Below are positions 1 through 8,279 of a DNA stretch of 36,044 bases, piece by piece. Every line of letters starts with the position of its first letter. Position 1 is the stretch's first letter. Source of the stretch: a virus; the IMG/VR virus record IMGVR_UViG_3300026367_000088, positions 1 to 36,044 of that record; one strand, written 5' to 3'. Made by a program: the position numbers and the translations under genes. Under the pieces are notes generated by a model. It did not search any database. It was not told the origin of the DNA and was given only the letters and a program-made list of their open reading frames with translations.

Positions 1-180
1 TTATTTTCCATCAGTCGGCTCCAGTATGATTTTTGGACTAGTGAAAATATGGAAAGCTAAACCATCAATTGTCTTTAATAGCTTCTTTTGCTCAACGTCC
101 AGTTCGGTCTTTTCAAGTTGCTGACAGTAGAAATGGATATCGTGAGATAGTTTTATGGTGTCGGTTTGTTGCTGGGTCAT
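1..180 (-). CDS. Small hypothetical protein (59 aa), last gene of the tail-fibre end
   Basis: The frame opens at the ATG at 180 and ends in TAA at positions 3 to 1, the very edge of the window. The ATG overlaps the TGA of the preceding PLA2-like gene (ATGA), the coupling used throughout this phage, which is the main evidence that it is real. The protein starts MTQQQTDTIKLSHDIHFYC, is mostly helical and polar, and has no signal peptide, membrane segment or motif I recognise. No clear Shine-Dalgarno precedes it, so translation probably depends on coupling. Its function is unknown. Its position suggests a partner of the PLA2-like protein or a fibre accessory, but that is inference only. Confidence 0.6.
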   Translation of the reverse strand: MTQQQTDTIKLSHDIHFYCQQLEKTELDVEQKKLLKTIDGLAFHIFTSPKIILEPTDGK

Positions 181-539
181 TGGAGGATTTCCCGAAGAGT
201 TTTGTATTCACCATAGTCAAATGAGGTGCTTCCGAAGGTGCGGACGATGGCATAAAACGACCAGGCTTCGGTGTAGGCCATTGGTTGCAGATACCAGGAT
301 AATCGTTTCACATCATCGAGCATGGCGTCCTTGAAACCCTGATCAGCTTCATAGCGGTCGAGTTCATCACCGCCCCGTGCATAGGCAAAATCATGGCGTT
401 TACAACTGGCAGAGAAGAACCATCCGAATAAAAGCTTTTTAGCCCAAACCGGCGCCCACTTGGGGCCACAGCCATTGCCATAGGCTTTTTGCTGCTCTTC
501 GGTAAGCTCTTCCCATCTGACTTTTTGCACAGGATTCAT
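177..539 (-). CDS. Phospholipase A2-like phage protein (120 aa)
   Basis: The protein carries two motifs in the order and spacing of small PLA2 enzymes. A glycine/cysteine-rich loop at residues 20-27 (YGNGCGPK) resembles the calcium-binding loop. C-K-R-H-D-F-A-Y at 46-53 resembles the catalytic helix CxxHDxxY, with H49 and D50 as the putative dyad. A following stretch at about 65-76 (ADQGFKDAMLDD) recalls the helix after the HD motif in parvovirus VP1 PLA2 domains. There is no signal peptide. Length 120 aa fits a minimal PLA2 fold. The ATG overlaps the stop of the fibre-assembly gene (TGATG). Lipid hydrolysis during entry or exit would fit the tail-fibre locus but is inference. Similarity to known PLA2 is by motif only. 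Confidence 0.6.
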   Translation of the reverse strand: MNPVQKVRWEELTEEQQKAYGNGCGPKWAPVWAKKLLFGWFFSASCKRHDFAYARGGDELDRYEADQGFKDAMLDDVKRLSWYLQPMAYTEAWSFYAIVRTFGSTSFDYGEYKTLREILQ

Positions 540-1096
540 CAGATGAAGTCCACGACAATGGCATCAAAATCTGATTGAGCAACATCAGGCTGTTCTGCAT
601 CTTCATGCTGTTCAAGTAATGCATAAAGAAGGTCTTCAAAATGCTGTTTTTTGCCAATAGCAGGACCAGCAATCTGTTTGTAAATAACTGCGTTTGCGAG
701 AATGCGAGTTACCAGTGTTGGTTTATCGATACTGGGGCGATTAGCCAGCATATAATCAAGCAGCTCTGTTTCAGCATTATTATCAGCATTCCAAGCTTTT
801 GCCTCCGATTCTTGCGTTGGAAAGCTGGCAATATCTTCGTCAGTATAATTCGCTTTAATGGGCATCATAGCTGTCTTATAAGCTGCAACTACCTCACTCA
901 ACTTAATCTCAAATGCGTTGGTAAAATTAAATGCTGGCGTAAACTCAACCACCTCACCCTCGATGAGCGCCTTACTATTGCGATTATTAAGAAGATCAAC
1001 AGCAACGTTGTCCGGCACTTCAACAGCAGATTCAGGGGCGTTGAATGGCCATAAATGCTCAATGGTACCGTTCTCGTTTAATGTAATTTTCCGCAT
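539..1096 (-). CDS. Putative tail-fibre assembly / DUF4376-like protein (185 aa)
   Basis: I chose the ATG at 1096 (MRKITLNENG) because AAAGGAAT precedes it. The longer frame to 1141 would run back into the fibre gene. The C-terminal part, about residues 95-170, has a pattern common in Mu-like fibre-locus proteins: SFPTQESEAKAWNAD, then a leucine-rich helix, TLVTRILANAVIYKQIAGPAIGK and a terminal helix. Proteins of this kind lie just after tail-fibre genes and are thought to be fibre chaperones or tail-tip components. It lies 10 nt after the fibre gene and overlaps the PLA2-like gene by one base. The exact role is inferred from position. Confidence 0.55.
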   Translation of the reverse strand: MRKITLNENGTIEHLWPFNAPESAVEVPDNVAVDLLNNRNSKALIEGEVVEFTPAFNFTNAFEIKLSEVVAAYKTAMMPIKANYTDEDIASFPTQESEAKAWNADNNAETELLDYMLANRPSIDKPTLVTRILANAVIYKQIAGPAIGKKQHFEDLLYALLEQHEDAEQPDVAQSDFDAIVVDFI

Positions 1097-1106
1097 AACT
1101 ATTCCT

Positions 1107-1712
1107 TTATTTACCAACTGCCAGAAAGAACGCGCTGCCACCGCTACTATTATTAGCCACGATATCCACTGAAGATAAACCTATACCATCCACTGCGTGA
1201 TATGAGACGTTGGCCGCTGCCGATGAACCTTGGTCCTGAACAAAAACCCCATAGCAAGCAGTTGTGAAAGCCATTGGAAAATTATATGGAGTTCCGGTTG
1301 TAGTAACACCTGTTACATAGCCCCACTGAATAATGAACCCGCCCAACCAAGATGGAAATGCAACATATCCGTTAGTTGAGAATAAAGATGAAAAGCCAAA
1401 TCGAAGTTTTTGCGGTGTGACAAACTTTGTATCAATTGTTCCAGCGTCTACTTCTGCTTGAGAAGCTTTAGGAGCGACCAATGTTTGAATGGCCTGCGAA
1501 AACTGGGTCAGATCTTCATAATCTGGTGTCAGTCCAGCCTGAACAATGACATTACGCATTTCCTCAGTTATAGCGTACATATGATATGCACCTGGAACTG
1601 TGGCAGGTATACCTGACGCTGGATTACCGGGTGAAGGATAGCCCTCAGATGGACTTTCTAGGGGTTCTGGTGGTGTTTCTACAGCACCTGATTTGTATTT
1701 ACGTGGATCCAC
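1107..1712 (-). CDS. Tail fibre protein with gp53-like C-terminal domain (201 aa)
   Basis: The start is a GTG at 1712, preceded by GGAGGT seven to eight bases upstream; no suitable ATG exists nearby. The N-terminus is proline/serine-rich (residues 10-40). It is followed by a helical segment (EEMRNVIVQAGLTPDYEDLTQ) seen in many fibre N-terminal regions. The C-terminal domain (about 115-201) contains the GGFIIQWG ... YNFP.AF pattern of the phage T7/HK gp53-like receptor-binding tip. The protein is short for a Mu S fibre, so it probably forms a stubby receptor-binding fibre or needle attached through gp48. The gene follows gp48 by 2 nt, the standard place for the fibre gene. Confidence 0.75.
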   Translation of the reverse strand: MDPRKYKSGAVETPPEPLESPSEGYPSPGNPASGIPATVPGAYHMYAITEEMRNVIVQAGLTPDYEDLTQFSQAIQTLVAPKASQAEVDAGTIDTKFVTPQKLRFGFSSLFSTNGYVAFPSWLGGFIIQWGYVTGVTTTGTPYNFPMAFTTACYGVFVQDQGSSAAANVSYHAVDGIGLSSVDIVANNSSGGSAFFLAVGK

Positions 1713-1714
1713 GT

Positions 1715-2302
1715 TTATTGACCTCCATAAGTGAATAAAACTCGGGTATGACCTGGTTTAGTACGCTGGAAAGTGCATTCAAAAAGGTCATTACCCCAGC
1801 TGGCAAATGCAGTTTCTACGTCGCTTTCAACCGATTTATAGGTAACCGTTTCTTCTGGCGCGTTAACCTGCCAGACGTAGCGCCACTCAATATCAGTGAA
1901 CGGCGCTTCAACGTTGGATTCAAAGGTATACACATCGAATTCAGTGATGGTGACGTCAAAGCCAATTGATGCCGCCAGTTCTATGAAAAATGGGATGCTT
2001 AAGTTGCCTTCAAAATTGACTTTGGCCACCAGTGATTCAATGCGTTCTTCCAGATTTTGTGTTTCGAGAGAGCAGTTTTCTGGCAGGCCGTAGTTGCGTT
2101 CCCAGTCTGGCAACAGCTCGAATGTGGTGCGTGGGTCGGCTTCATTGAGCATGTCATCACTACGCACATCGATGCGGGCCATTTCAGCAGCCATAGCGTT
2201 AATTAAACTGCCCAGCTTATTGGTCGCGGTTTCCGCCCAGAGCAAGCCGCGTGGTAGCAATTTGGTTAATAAGCTGGCATAAGATTGCTGGTTCATTGCC
2301 AT
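1715..2302 (-). CDS. Mu gp48-like baseplate protein (DUF2313/YmfQ family)
   Basis: The N-terminus has the family pattern LLPRGLLW (about residues 16-23), then RIDVRSDDMLNEADPRTTFELLPDWERNYGLP (about 43-74), typical of Mu gp48/YmfQ tail proteins. These follow gp47 at the baseplate periphery and probably connect the fibre. Length 195 aa is normal. Two in-frame ATGs exist, at 2302 and 2296, both overlapping the stop of gp47; I kept the upstream one, preceded by GGGGATATC. The fibre gene begins 2 nt after the stop. Confidence 0.85.
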   Translation of the reverse strand: MAMNQQSYASLLTKLLPRGLLWAETATNKLGSLINAMAAEMARIDVRSDDMLNEADPRTTFELLPDWERNYGLPENCSLETQNLEERIESLVAKVNFEGNLSIPFFIELAASIGFDVTITEFDVYTFESNVEAPFTDIEWRYVWQVNAPEETVTYKSVESDVETAFASWGNDLFECTFQRTKPGHTRVLFTYGGQ

Positions 2303-3342
2303 GTGATATCCCCCAGTAATGGCATTTGACCAGTGGTATGGGTGATGTCTGCAGCAGGAGAAACGACGTTATTATCTGACTCACCGGCCGCGATGCTGAC
2401 CGCCTCACGAATACGGCTGATCAGCATGGTGCCGCCTGGTTTGGCCTCGCGTCGGTATAGGTCGGTGAGTTCAGCCAAGACGGCGGCTTGGACCACTGAT
2501 GTATTAGGCACTAATGCGATAGTGAAATCGTTTGGTGTGGCAATAGGTGCCACCACAGTGAGCACTGATGTGACACAACGTCGGTCATTGATATAAGCCT
2601 CAACGGTTTCGACATCCTGTTCGGTAGGAATGACATCATCGTCATCACGGACAAACCGCACGGTAATGGTGCCTTCGCCCAGTTCGAGCGGATAAGACCA
2701 TGCTCGTGTCACACCTGGCACTTCTAATGCCCACTGCACGTAATCATTTGCATTGCCACCCTGAGGCGGTTTTTGAATACGATCCAGATAGCGAGCACGC
2801 CAGCTTTCGAGTGATTCGAGATCGGCACCACCGGTAATGCCGTCACCGTTTACCGTAGCAGTGCTATCAATGCCACTGACGGTTTCAATCAGATTTAGTG
2901 TGGTGCCCGCTGCCGCATTAGTATTGGCACCGGCTGTGGTGGCGATGACAGTGACTAATGCCTGACCAGCTGCGATGGTGGCTTCCTCTGTCACCTCGTA
3001 AATGATGCCGTCACTGCGTTGCCATTTTTTTCCGGCCTCCATCACTGCGCCATTATTGCCGACAATCAGAATAGGACCCGTGCCTGATTCAGGCGCTTTG
3101 CGAATGACTTTTTTCAGTGATGCATGACGGGCGAAATTTTCTTCATCTGCTGTGTCGGGCAGGATTTGACGTGCCTGGTATTGCAGATAGCCATATAGAC
3201 CATGCACAGCACCCGTAATGACTTTGCCGAGCACACCGAATAAGGACCGTCTCAGCCTTGGCTGACCGTCCGGCACGTTGGTGTCGATATCACCGGTGAT
3301 ACGTTCATTTATAGTTGTGATAGTTGGACGATTAAACGGCAT
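2293..3342 (-). CDS. Baseplate J-like protein (Mu gp47 homologue)
   Basis: The 349-aa product matches Mu gp47/P2 gpJ in size and pattern. It has an N-terminal TINERITGDIDT segment, a central repeat-rich beta region (ATTAGANTNAAAGTTLNLIE), the LESWRARYLDRIQKPPQGGNANDYVQWALEVPGV core at about 180-215, and a RFVRDDDD strand. This is the wedge component that sits around the tail spike. The start ATG at 3342 overlaps the end of gp46 by about 11 nt. The order gp45, gp46, gp47, gp48 matches Mu. Confidence 0.92.
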   Translation of the reverse strand: MPFNRPTITTINERITGDIDTNVPDGQPRLRRSLFGVLGKVITGAVHGLYGYLQYQARQILPDTADEENFARHASLKKVIRKAPESGTGPILIVGNNGAVMEAGKKWQRSDGIIYEVTEEATIAAGQALVTVIATTAGANTNAAAGTTLNLIETVSGIDSTATVNGDGITGGADLESLESWRARYLDRIQKPPQGGNANDYVQWALEVPGVTRAWSYPLELGEGTITVRFVRDDDDVIPTEQDVETVEAYINDRRCVTSVLTVVAPIATPNDFTIALVPNTSVVQAAVLAELTDLYRREAKPGGTMLISRIREAVSIAAGESDNNVVSPAADITHTTGQMPLLGDITWQ

Positions 3343-3796
3343 TTAAAGCCTCCCAAAGAAAATTATATTGAGTGGGTTCTTCACCAGGTCGATCAATCTG
3401 AATATTGAGATTTAACCAGCCATCACGTGGATTAGTGGCCACCACACGAATAGCCGATGAAACGCCATCTTCAATCAGCCATTCCAGCGATTCATAGGCG
3501 TATTCTTCGGCTTTACGCAGGACATTAGTGGTTTGTTTTTCACGATTCAGCAGGTATAACCGTGAGCCGATATTGTCCACAACAGCCGTGACTAAACTAT
3601 CTGCCCACCAGCCACGACGGTCATCAGTATCGTCTGGAAGCACGTCATCAGTGTTGGCCAGACGGTCCGTAAATAACGACATGATCACGGCGGTCTGAAG
3701 ACTGTTTTCATCGGTCATGGCGGCAGCGGACGTGGCCAGCTCAAAGCGTGGCAGCTTGTTTGGCTCGACGATCATTTCTAATACAAAGTCGCTCAT
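3332..3796 (-). CDS. Mu gp46-like baseplate wedge protein
   Basis: A 154-aa protein of the phage GP46 family, functionally equivalent to gpW/gp25 wedge subunits. Recognisable elements are a tyrosine/arginine-poor N-terminus, DDTDDRRGWWADSL around residues 56-69, and the IGSRLYLLNREKQT segment at about 75-88 that typifies the family. The start at 3796 overlaps the gp45 stop by ATGA, and the 3' end overlaps gp47. It acts in baseplate assembly around the hub. Confidence 0.9.
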   Translation of the reverse strand: MSDFVLEMIVEPNKLPRFELATSAAAMTDENSLQTAVIMSLFTDRLANTDDVLPDDTDDRRGWWADSLVTAVVDNIGSRLYLLNREKQTTNVLRKAEEYAYESLEWLIEDGVSSAIRVVATNPRDGWLNLNIQIDRPGEEPTQYNFLWEALNAV

Positions 3797-4341
3797 GACA
3801 TATCCTGATTTGGTGTGCCTGTACTGCCACCGCTATCGCCTGAATGATTATGGCCGTTATAGGTTGTGCGCATGCCCTGCATGCTGAGGCCGCCAGTATT
3901 AATGCGATCGGTAATCTCACCTGTGGCCTTAATTTCACCTTCAAACACGGTCAGCGGTGCGGTGACGGTCAGTTGTGTATTGGCTTTTGCATGAATGTGG
4001 CCATCACGCTTAAGGTGGATGAATTGCCCCTGGTCGTCATATAACGCCACTTCACCTGGTTCCAGATTGACAAGTCGATATCGGTGGTCATCCATCTTGA
4101 TCACGACGTAACCATTGGTTTTGCCACCGATAGCCGCGACCACGCCTTTAGCCTCCTGAAGCGGCACAGAGGTCAGACCATAATCTTGAATGCGAGGCAC
4201 TTCGATGACTTCACCGGATAGCGTTTCGAGCTGGACCATTTGAATGGTTTTGGCATCATTGACACGAATCAGACGGCCTACACGCAGCAGCTGTGCAATG
4301 CCCCGGCGTAATGGCGCCAGTGTTTTCAGTAGCGCTCTCAA
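3793..4341 (-). CDS. Mu gp45-like tail spike (membrane-piercing baseplate protein), TTG start
   Basis: A 182-aa protein of the Mu gp45 family: an N-terminal OB-like part (about 25-95, IQDYGLTSVPLQEAKGVV), then a beta-helix-like region and a C-terminal NGHNH motif. H164 and H166 match the HxH pair that coordinates iron at the tip of Mu and P2 spikes. No ATG is available upstream of the conserved N-terminus. The start is a TTG at 4341 overlapping the gpP stop (TTTTGAG), with GAAGGGG about eight bases upstream. The next methionine (residue 35) would remove conserved sequence. Confidence 0.88.
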   Translation of the reverse strand: MRALLKTLAPLRRGIAQLLRVGRLIRVNDAKTIQMVQLETLSGEVIEVPRIQDYGLTSVPLQEAKGVVAAIGGKTNGYVVIKMDDHRYRLVNLEPGEVALYDDQGQFIHLKRDGHIHAKANTQLTVTAPLTVFEGEIKATGEITDRINTGGLSMQGMRTTYNGHNHSGDSGGSTGTPNQDMS

Positions 4342-5360
4342 AATATGGCCCCTTCATCAGCAGGCTCGGGTAATTCTTTGAGGTCAAAGGCAGCCGGGTC
4401 GGCTACGGTAATTTCACAGCGCAGACCTTTCTCATCGATGACATAACTGACATCACTGATTAGTTGATCAGCATTAATTTTCAGCCACGTATCACGCACG
4501 GCAATCAGCTTGTTTGGCTCTATCAATTGGCCATCCAAATACCAGCCATTGACGGTGTATGTGGCGGACGTGGAATTGGCAAATGCGGTATTGCGATGCC
4601 AGATAGCCCGGTCACGGCAGCCACCTATATCGAGGCCATCTTCAGCCAGGATGGTTTTTGGTCTGAACCGACGCACCAGCTTATCTTCGGCACTGGCCGT
4701 AACGGCGGTGATTTCGGTAAATGGATTGTTGCTTTGGCCTTTGACCGTATATTTGCTGTGACGATCGCGCATTGAACGCCGGCAGTTTCCGGCTTTGATG
4801 TTTTCACCCAATACCAGGGCGCCAGACATTCTTTCTGTTCCGGCCCGGCCGATCACCAAGCCACCCAGGCCGTCAGACATCAGCAACACGCCACGAATGC
4901 GGGCTGCGGTTTCGATGACATCAAAGAGGCTTTCACCTTCATCTGATTTAAGGCTGTCGAATTGTCGTGAGACGTCGACTGTGGCGCGAACAGGTATTCC
5001 GAAAGGTTTGCATAATTCGGTGGCACCTTCGAGCAATGAACGACCACGCCATTGAAATGAGGGTGCGCTGCAGTCGACCAGGTCACCGGTGACGTCACGG
5101 CCTTGCACTTCTACCCCATGGGTATTGGCATCGTAAAATGGCGTTAAATCGTCGATAAAACCGGTTATCACAGTGCGATCATCAATCTTGATGGTGCAGG
5201 CATCGCCTTCAATTATCGGACGTGGCTGCATGTTCTCAGACCATTTATCGGTGAGGCGCAAGGTGAATTCTGAGGATATCTGACGAATCGAACGACGGAT
5301 CCGGACTTCTTTCCAGCCGCGCCATTCTGTGCCCGCTACGCTTAATGCCACATCATGCAT
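4338..5360 (-). CDS. Mu gpP-like baseplate hub protein (gp44)
   Basis: Starting at ATG 5360 (MHDVALSVAGTEW), the product is 340 aa, close to Mu gpP (379 aa). The longer frame to 5468 lies inside gpN and has no signal for initiation. The N-terminal TEWRGWKEVRIRRSIRQISS and the FTLRLTDKW, RPIIEGDACTIKIDDRTVITGFID and GVEVQGRDVTGDLVDC segments are typical of this gpD/gp27-like hub family. The gene overlaps gpN by 8 nt and gp45 by 4 nt. It forms the trimeric hub that holds the gp45 spike. Confidence 0.88.
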   Translation of the reverse strand: MHDVALSVAGTEWRGWKEVRIRRSIRQISSEFTLRLTDKWSENMQPRPIIEGDACTIKIDDRTVITGFIDDLTPFYDANTHGVEVQGRDVTGDLVDCSAPSFQWRGRSLLEGATELCKPFGIPVRATVDVSRQFDSLKSDEGESLFDVIETAARIRGVLLMSDGLGGLVIGRAGTERMSGALVLGENIKAGNCRRSMRDRHSKYTVKGQSNNPFTEITAVTASAEDKLVRRFRPKTILAEDGLDIGGCRDRAIWHRNTAFANSTSATYTVNGWYLDGQLIEPNKLIAVRDTWLKINADQLISDVSYVIDEKGLRCEITVADPAAFDLKELPEPADEGAIF

Positions 5361-6513
5361 TGAGCACCTCCAGCACGCTACCACCCGCAACAAAACCGGG
5401 ATGGCCAACACGATTACGCGAGACGATTTCAGCGTCACGGTTGCTGTTTTGATATAGCTGATGGGCAATGACTAAGGCAGGCATCGTATCGCCCAGCGGG
5501 TACTTTCTGAGCTGTGTAAGTTTGGCAGCACGGTCAGTCAAATCACGCACCATGGCCACTTTCAAATCTTGCATGGCCAGATAACTTTCGTCATCTGCCG
5601 TGAGCATCTTTTCATCAAGAGCCACGGCCAATTCATCACGCACCGCAATGGCATCCTGCTGAGAAGCAAACTCAATAGTGGTGGATTGGCGGGCTGATTC
5701 AATAATTGCTGAACGCTCTACCAGGTCAATGACGGCTTGTTGATTATTTGCCTGGTGTATGCGACTTGGCGTGGTGCGATTAATCGATGAAAACAGACCA
5801 CCGAAATTCCATAACGGACGCATATTGTTCAGATTGGACAGTGAGGATAAACCGGCAATCACGCCGACCGTTTTACTGGCGATTTCATTGGGTAGTGAAA
5901 ATGAATTTGCAATAAAACGATTGGCGCCACCAATTGAAGCCAGTGCGCTGTCCAGCTGCGTTAATACCGTTTGAGAAGCATCCGTCACCCAGCCTGGTAC
6001 GCCACTGACGCTGTAGTTTTGCTGAAAGTTATTGGTAGTGGCAGCAATGGCATTATTAGCGCGGGTATTAACCCGTTGCCGGGTATCAATACTGGCGATT
6101 GGTTTAGGTTCTTCACCCGCTTGGTGGAAGGTGATCGAAAACTTGGCCATACCGCCTTCGCGGTTGGATTCACGAATCCGGAATTCACCCGCCTGCACAC
6201 GAATCTGGCCGTAATAACGATGCACTAAGGTGCCTGGGCCGGGCTGTTCAATCGCTTCAATTAACGCATCACGTTGCGTAATATAATCGTTGCCGATGAC
6301 ATAGGCTTCAATGTTATAGGTGCGTGCTTTACGGCCTAAATCTTCTGGATACGGTTCATCACGTAACGGAAACTCATGCACCTCAACGCGGCGACCACCG
6401 GACCGGTCATGCGTCTCGACCTTGAAATTCACGCCACGAAATGATGCGGGCTGAAGTTGATCGCGCCAATAAGTTGATGGCTTAACTTGATCAGGAAAGT
6501 TATTTTCGCTCAT
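5353..6513 (-). CDS. DNA circularisation / tail protein gpN (Mu gp43) homologue
   Basis: The 386-aa product has the conserved N-terminal block of the Mu N family: W-R-D-Q-L-Q-P-A-S-F-R-G-V near residues 17-29, then RRVEVHEFPLRDEPYPEDLG and YIEAYVIGND-type strands. The family name (DNA circularisation protein) is historical; in the virion gpN acts as a baseplate or tail-tip protein. The start ATG overlaps the tape-measure stop (CAATGAG). Length is close to Mu gpN (491 aa) but shorter at the C-terminus. Confidence 0.85.
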   Translation of the reverse strand: MSENNFPDQVKPSTYWRDQLQPASFRGVNFKVETHDRSGGRRVEVHEFPLRDEPYPEDLGRKARTYNIEAYVIGNDYITQRDALIEAIEQPGPGTLVHRYYGQIRVQAGEFRIRESNREGGMAKFSITFHQAGEEPKPIASIDTRQRVNTRANNAIAATTNNFQQNYSVSGVPGWVTDASQTVLTQLDSALASIGGANRFIANSFSLPNEIASKTVGVIAGLSSLSNLNNMRPLWNFGGLFSSINRTTPSRIHQANNQQAVIDLVERSAIIESARQSTTIEFASQQDAIAVRDELAVALDEKMLTADDESYLAMQDLKVAMVRDLTDRAAKLTQLRKYPLGDTMPALVIAHQLYQNSNRDAEIVSRNRVGHPGFVAGGSVLEVLNA

Positions 6514-8279
6514 TGCATCACCCGCCCGGTATCGACGCTGATATCCATATCGGAACTTTCAATCGAACGCACGGTGGCATCGGCACCTTTTAGCTCAATT
6601 TCTAATCGAGAACGCGAGGCAACCGCTGCTTGAGCCTGGTCATTACCAAAAAACGCTAATGATTTGGCGATGGCCGCACCGATGGAGTCGGCCAGCTTGG
6701 TGTCCTCCAGCAATCCTTTATATATTCCGGTGCCAACGCCATATCCAGCCAATGCGGCCCCGCCCACAGCCAAACCTGCTGTACCAACCGCACCCGCACC
6801 CATCATGCCGATGGTTTTCAAGTTCGGTGCTGCTCGAAGCAAACCAAAGCGGCCAGGTCTACGGGCACCTTTACCCACTTTTCCGGCAGCTCCGCCTGGC
6901 ATCATTCCGCCACCTGGCATATTCACTACCCAAACAGGCATCGCAGTAGCGGCAGAGAGACCACCCGATGCTATACCACCAACACCTTTCCCCCCGCGCA
7001 TAGCACCAATACCGCGTTTAGCTGCCATGCCTATACGCAAGACCTTATTGGCGGCATAAATACCCGCCAGCACGATCGCAATTTGTTTGGCGGTATTTAA
7101 TGCCTCCTGAAGTTGTTCCGGTTCTAAGCTATTAAGTGCGTCAGCAATGTCACGAATATGCTCGGCCAGATTTTCATCCGCAAATTGCTGCCAGGCATTT
7201 TTGAGACTTTGAATAGCCGCATCAGCTGTGGCAGCAGCTCTGGCTGAATCCTCTAATGTCTGGGTTCCATCCGCTTGAATAGACATGAACTTGTCAAGAC
7301 TGGTCATCTGCCCGGTTAGATTGAACTCCTTGATTAAACCATTAAAAGCACGCATAGCTTCTGCATCAAAAATGCTGCTTACCTTGGTAATATCACCTTT
7401 AGTTACCTCAACAATTTCTTGCATCAGCTCATTAATTGGACGTAGTTCTTTTCTGCCATTTTTAAGCTGCTCCAGATCAAAAACCTGTATACCTCCGCGT
7501 TGGAGAATTTTAAGTTTTTCGGTGTCTGCGAAAGTACGAAGCATTGCTTCAAATGCCGTGGTCGCCTGTTCGCTGGTACCGGTTCCGGCCCGGATTACCT
7601 GCATGGTCGCACCTAGCTCTTTATTAAATGTAGCTATTTCAGGTGATCGCATTGCACCATAGGCTGCAAATAACCTAGGCCCCATAGCCGCAAAATTTTC
7701 AAGCGTAAAAGCACCAGCTTTACCTTGCTGATTAAACCCATCTATAGCTAGAAGTACTCCTTCAGCCATAATGTTGCCGTTCTTTTGAAACTCAGCCATC
7801 GTCCTGCCGACATCAGCACCAGCAGTTCCAGTTGCTCTGGCCATTAAGCCAATATTACGAATATTTTCCTTAACGAAATCTTTGTCACCTGTTTGTTCGA
7901 TAATCGCAGAAACAGCACTCAATAGTTCATCAACGCCTAATCGAATATCTGGCATATTTGCGGTTTCAAATATTTCTTTTTTTAAGCTGGCCACTTCTTC
8001 TGTAGACATATTTGCCTGAATACCCAGGCGAGTGAACTGACTCTCAAGTCCAACAAGCATTCTCACCGTTCCAGCACCCGCCGCGCCGGTCAGAATAGCG
8101 GTATAGCGATTCCCTAGCAGGTTGATTCCATTGGAAACACCCATTGCACTTCGACTTAGCATGCCCAGATGACGCTGACCATTTTTACTAAAGTTTTGTA
8201 AACTCCGGCTGTTATCAGATAGTCGGCGGGTAAAATTTCCGCCGACGTTGATATCTAGTTTGGTGCTTAACTCGCTCAT
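6510..8279 (-). CDS. Tail tape measure protein (Mu gp42 homologue)
   Basis: A 589-aa protein in the tape-measure slot directly after the tail assembly chaperones. Features are an N-terminal helical TMP core (residues 30-330, with GLESQFTRLGIQANMSTEEVASLKKEI), and a glycine/alanine-rich hydrophobic central part (about 395-530, including a likely membrane-insertable stretch around GMMGAGAVGTAGLAVGG). It is shorter than Mu gp42 (about 670 aa), which predicts a slightly shorter tail because TMP length sets tail length. The start ATG overlaps the stop of the frameshift extension by ATGA. Confidence 0.9.
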   Translation of the reverse strand: MSELSTKLDINVGGNFTRRLSDNSRSLQNFSKNGQRHLGMLSRSAMGVSNGINLLGNRYTAILTGAAGAGTVRMLVGLESQFTRLGIQANMSTEEVASLKKEIFETANMPDIRLGVDELLSAVSAIIEQTGDKDFVKENIRNIGLMARATGTAGADVGRTMAEFQKNGNIMAEGVLLAIDGFNQQGKAGAFTLENFAAMGPRLFAAYGAMRSPEIATFNKELGATMQVIRAGTGTSEQATTAFEAMLRTFADTEKLKILQRGGIQVFDLEQLKNGRKELRPINELMQEIVEVTKGDITKVSSIFDAEAMRAFNGLIKEFNLTGQMTSLDKFMSIQADGTQTLEDSARAAATADAAIQSLKNAWQQFADENLAEHIRDIADALNSLEPEQLQEALNTAKQIAIVLAGIYAANKVLRIGMAAKRGIGAMRGGKGVGGIASGGLSAATAMPVWVVNMPGGGMMPGGAAGKVGKGARRPGRFGLLRAAPNLKTIGMMGAGAVGTAGLAVGGAALAGYGVGTGIYKGLLEDTKLADSIGAAIAKSLAFFGNDQAQAAVASRSRLEIELKGADATVRSIESSDMDISVDTGRVMQ

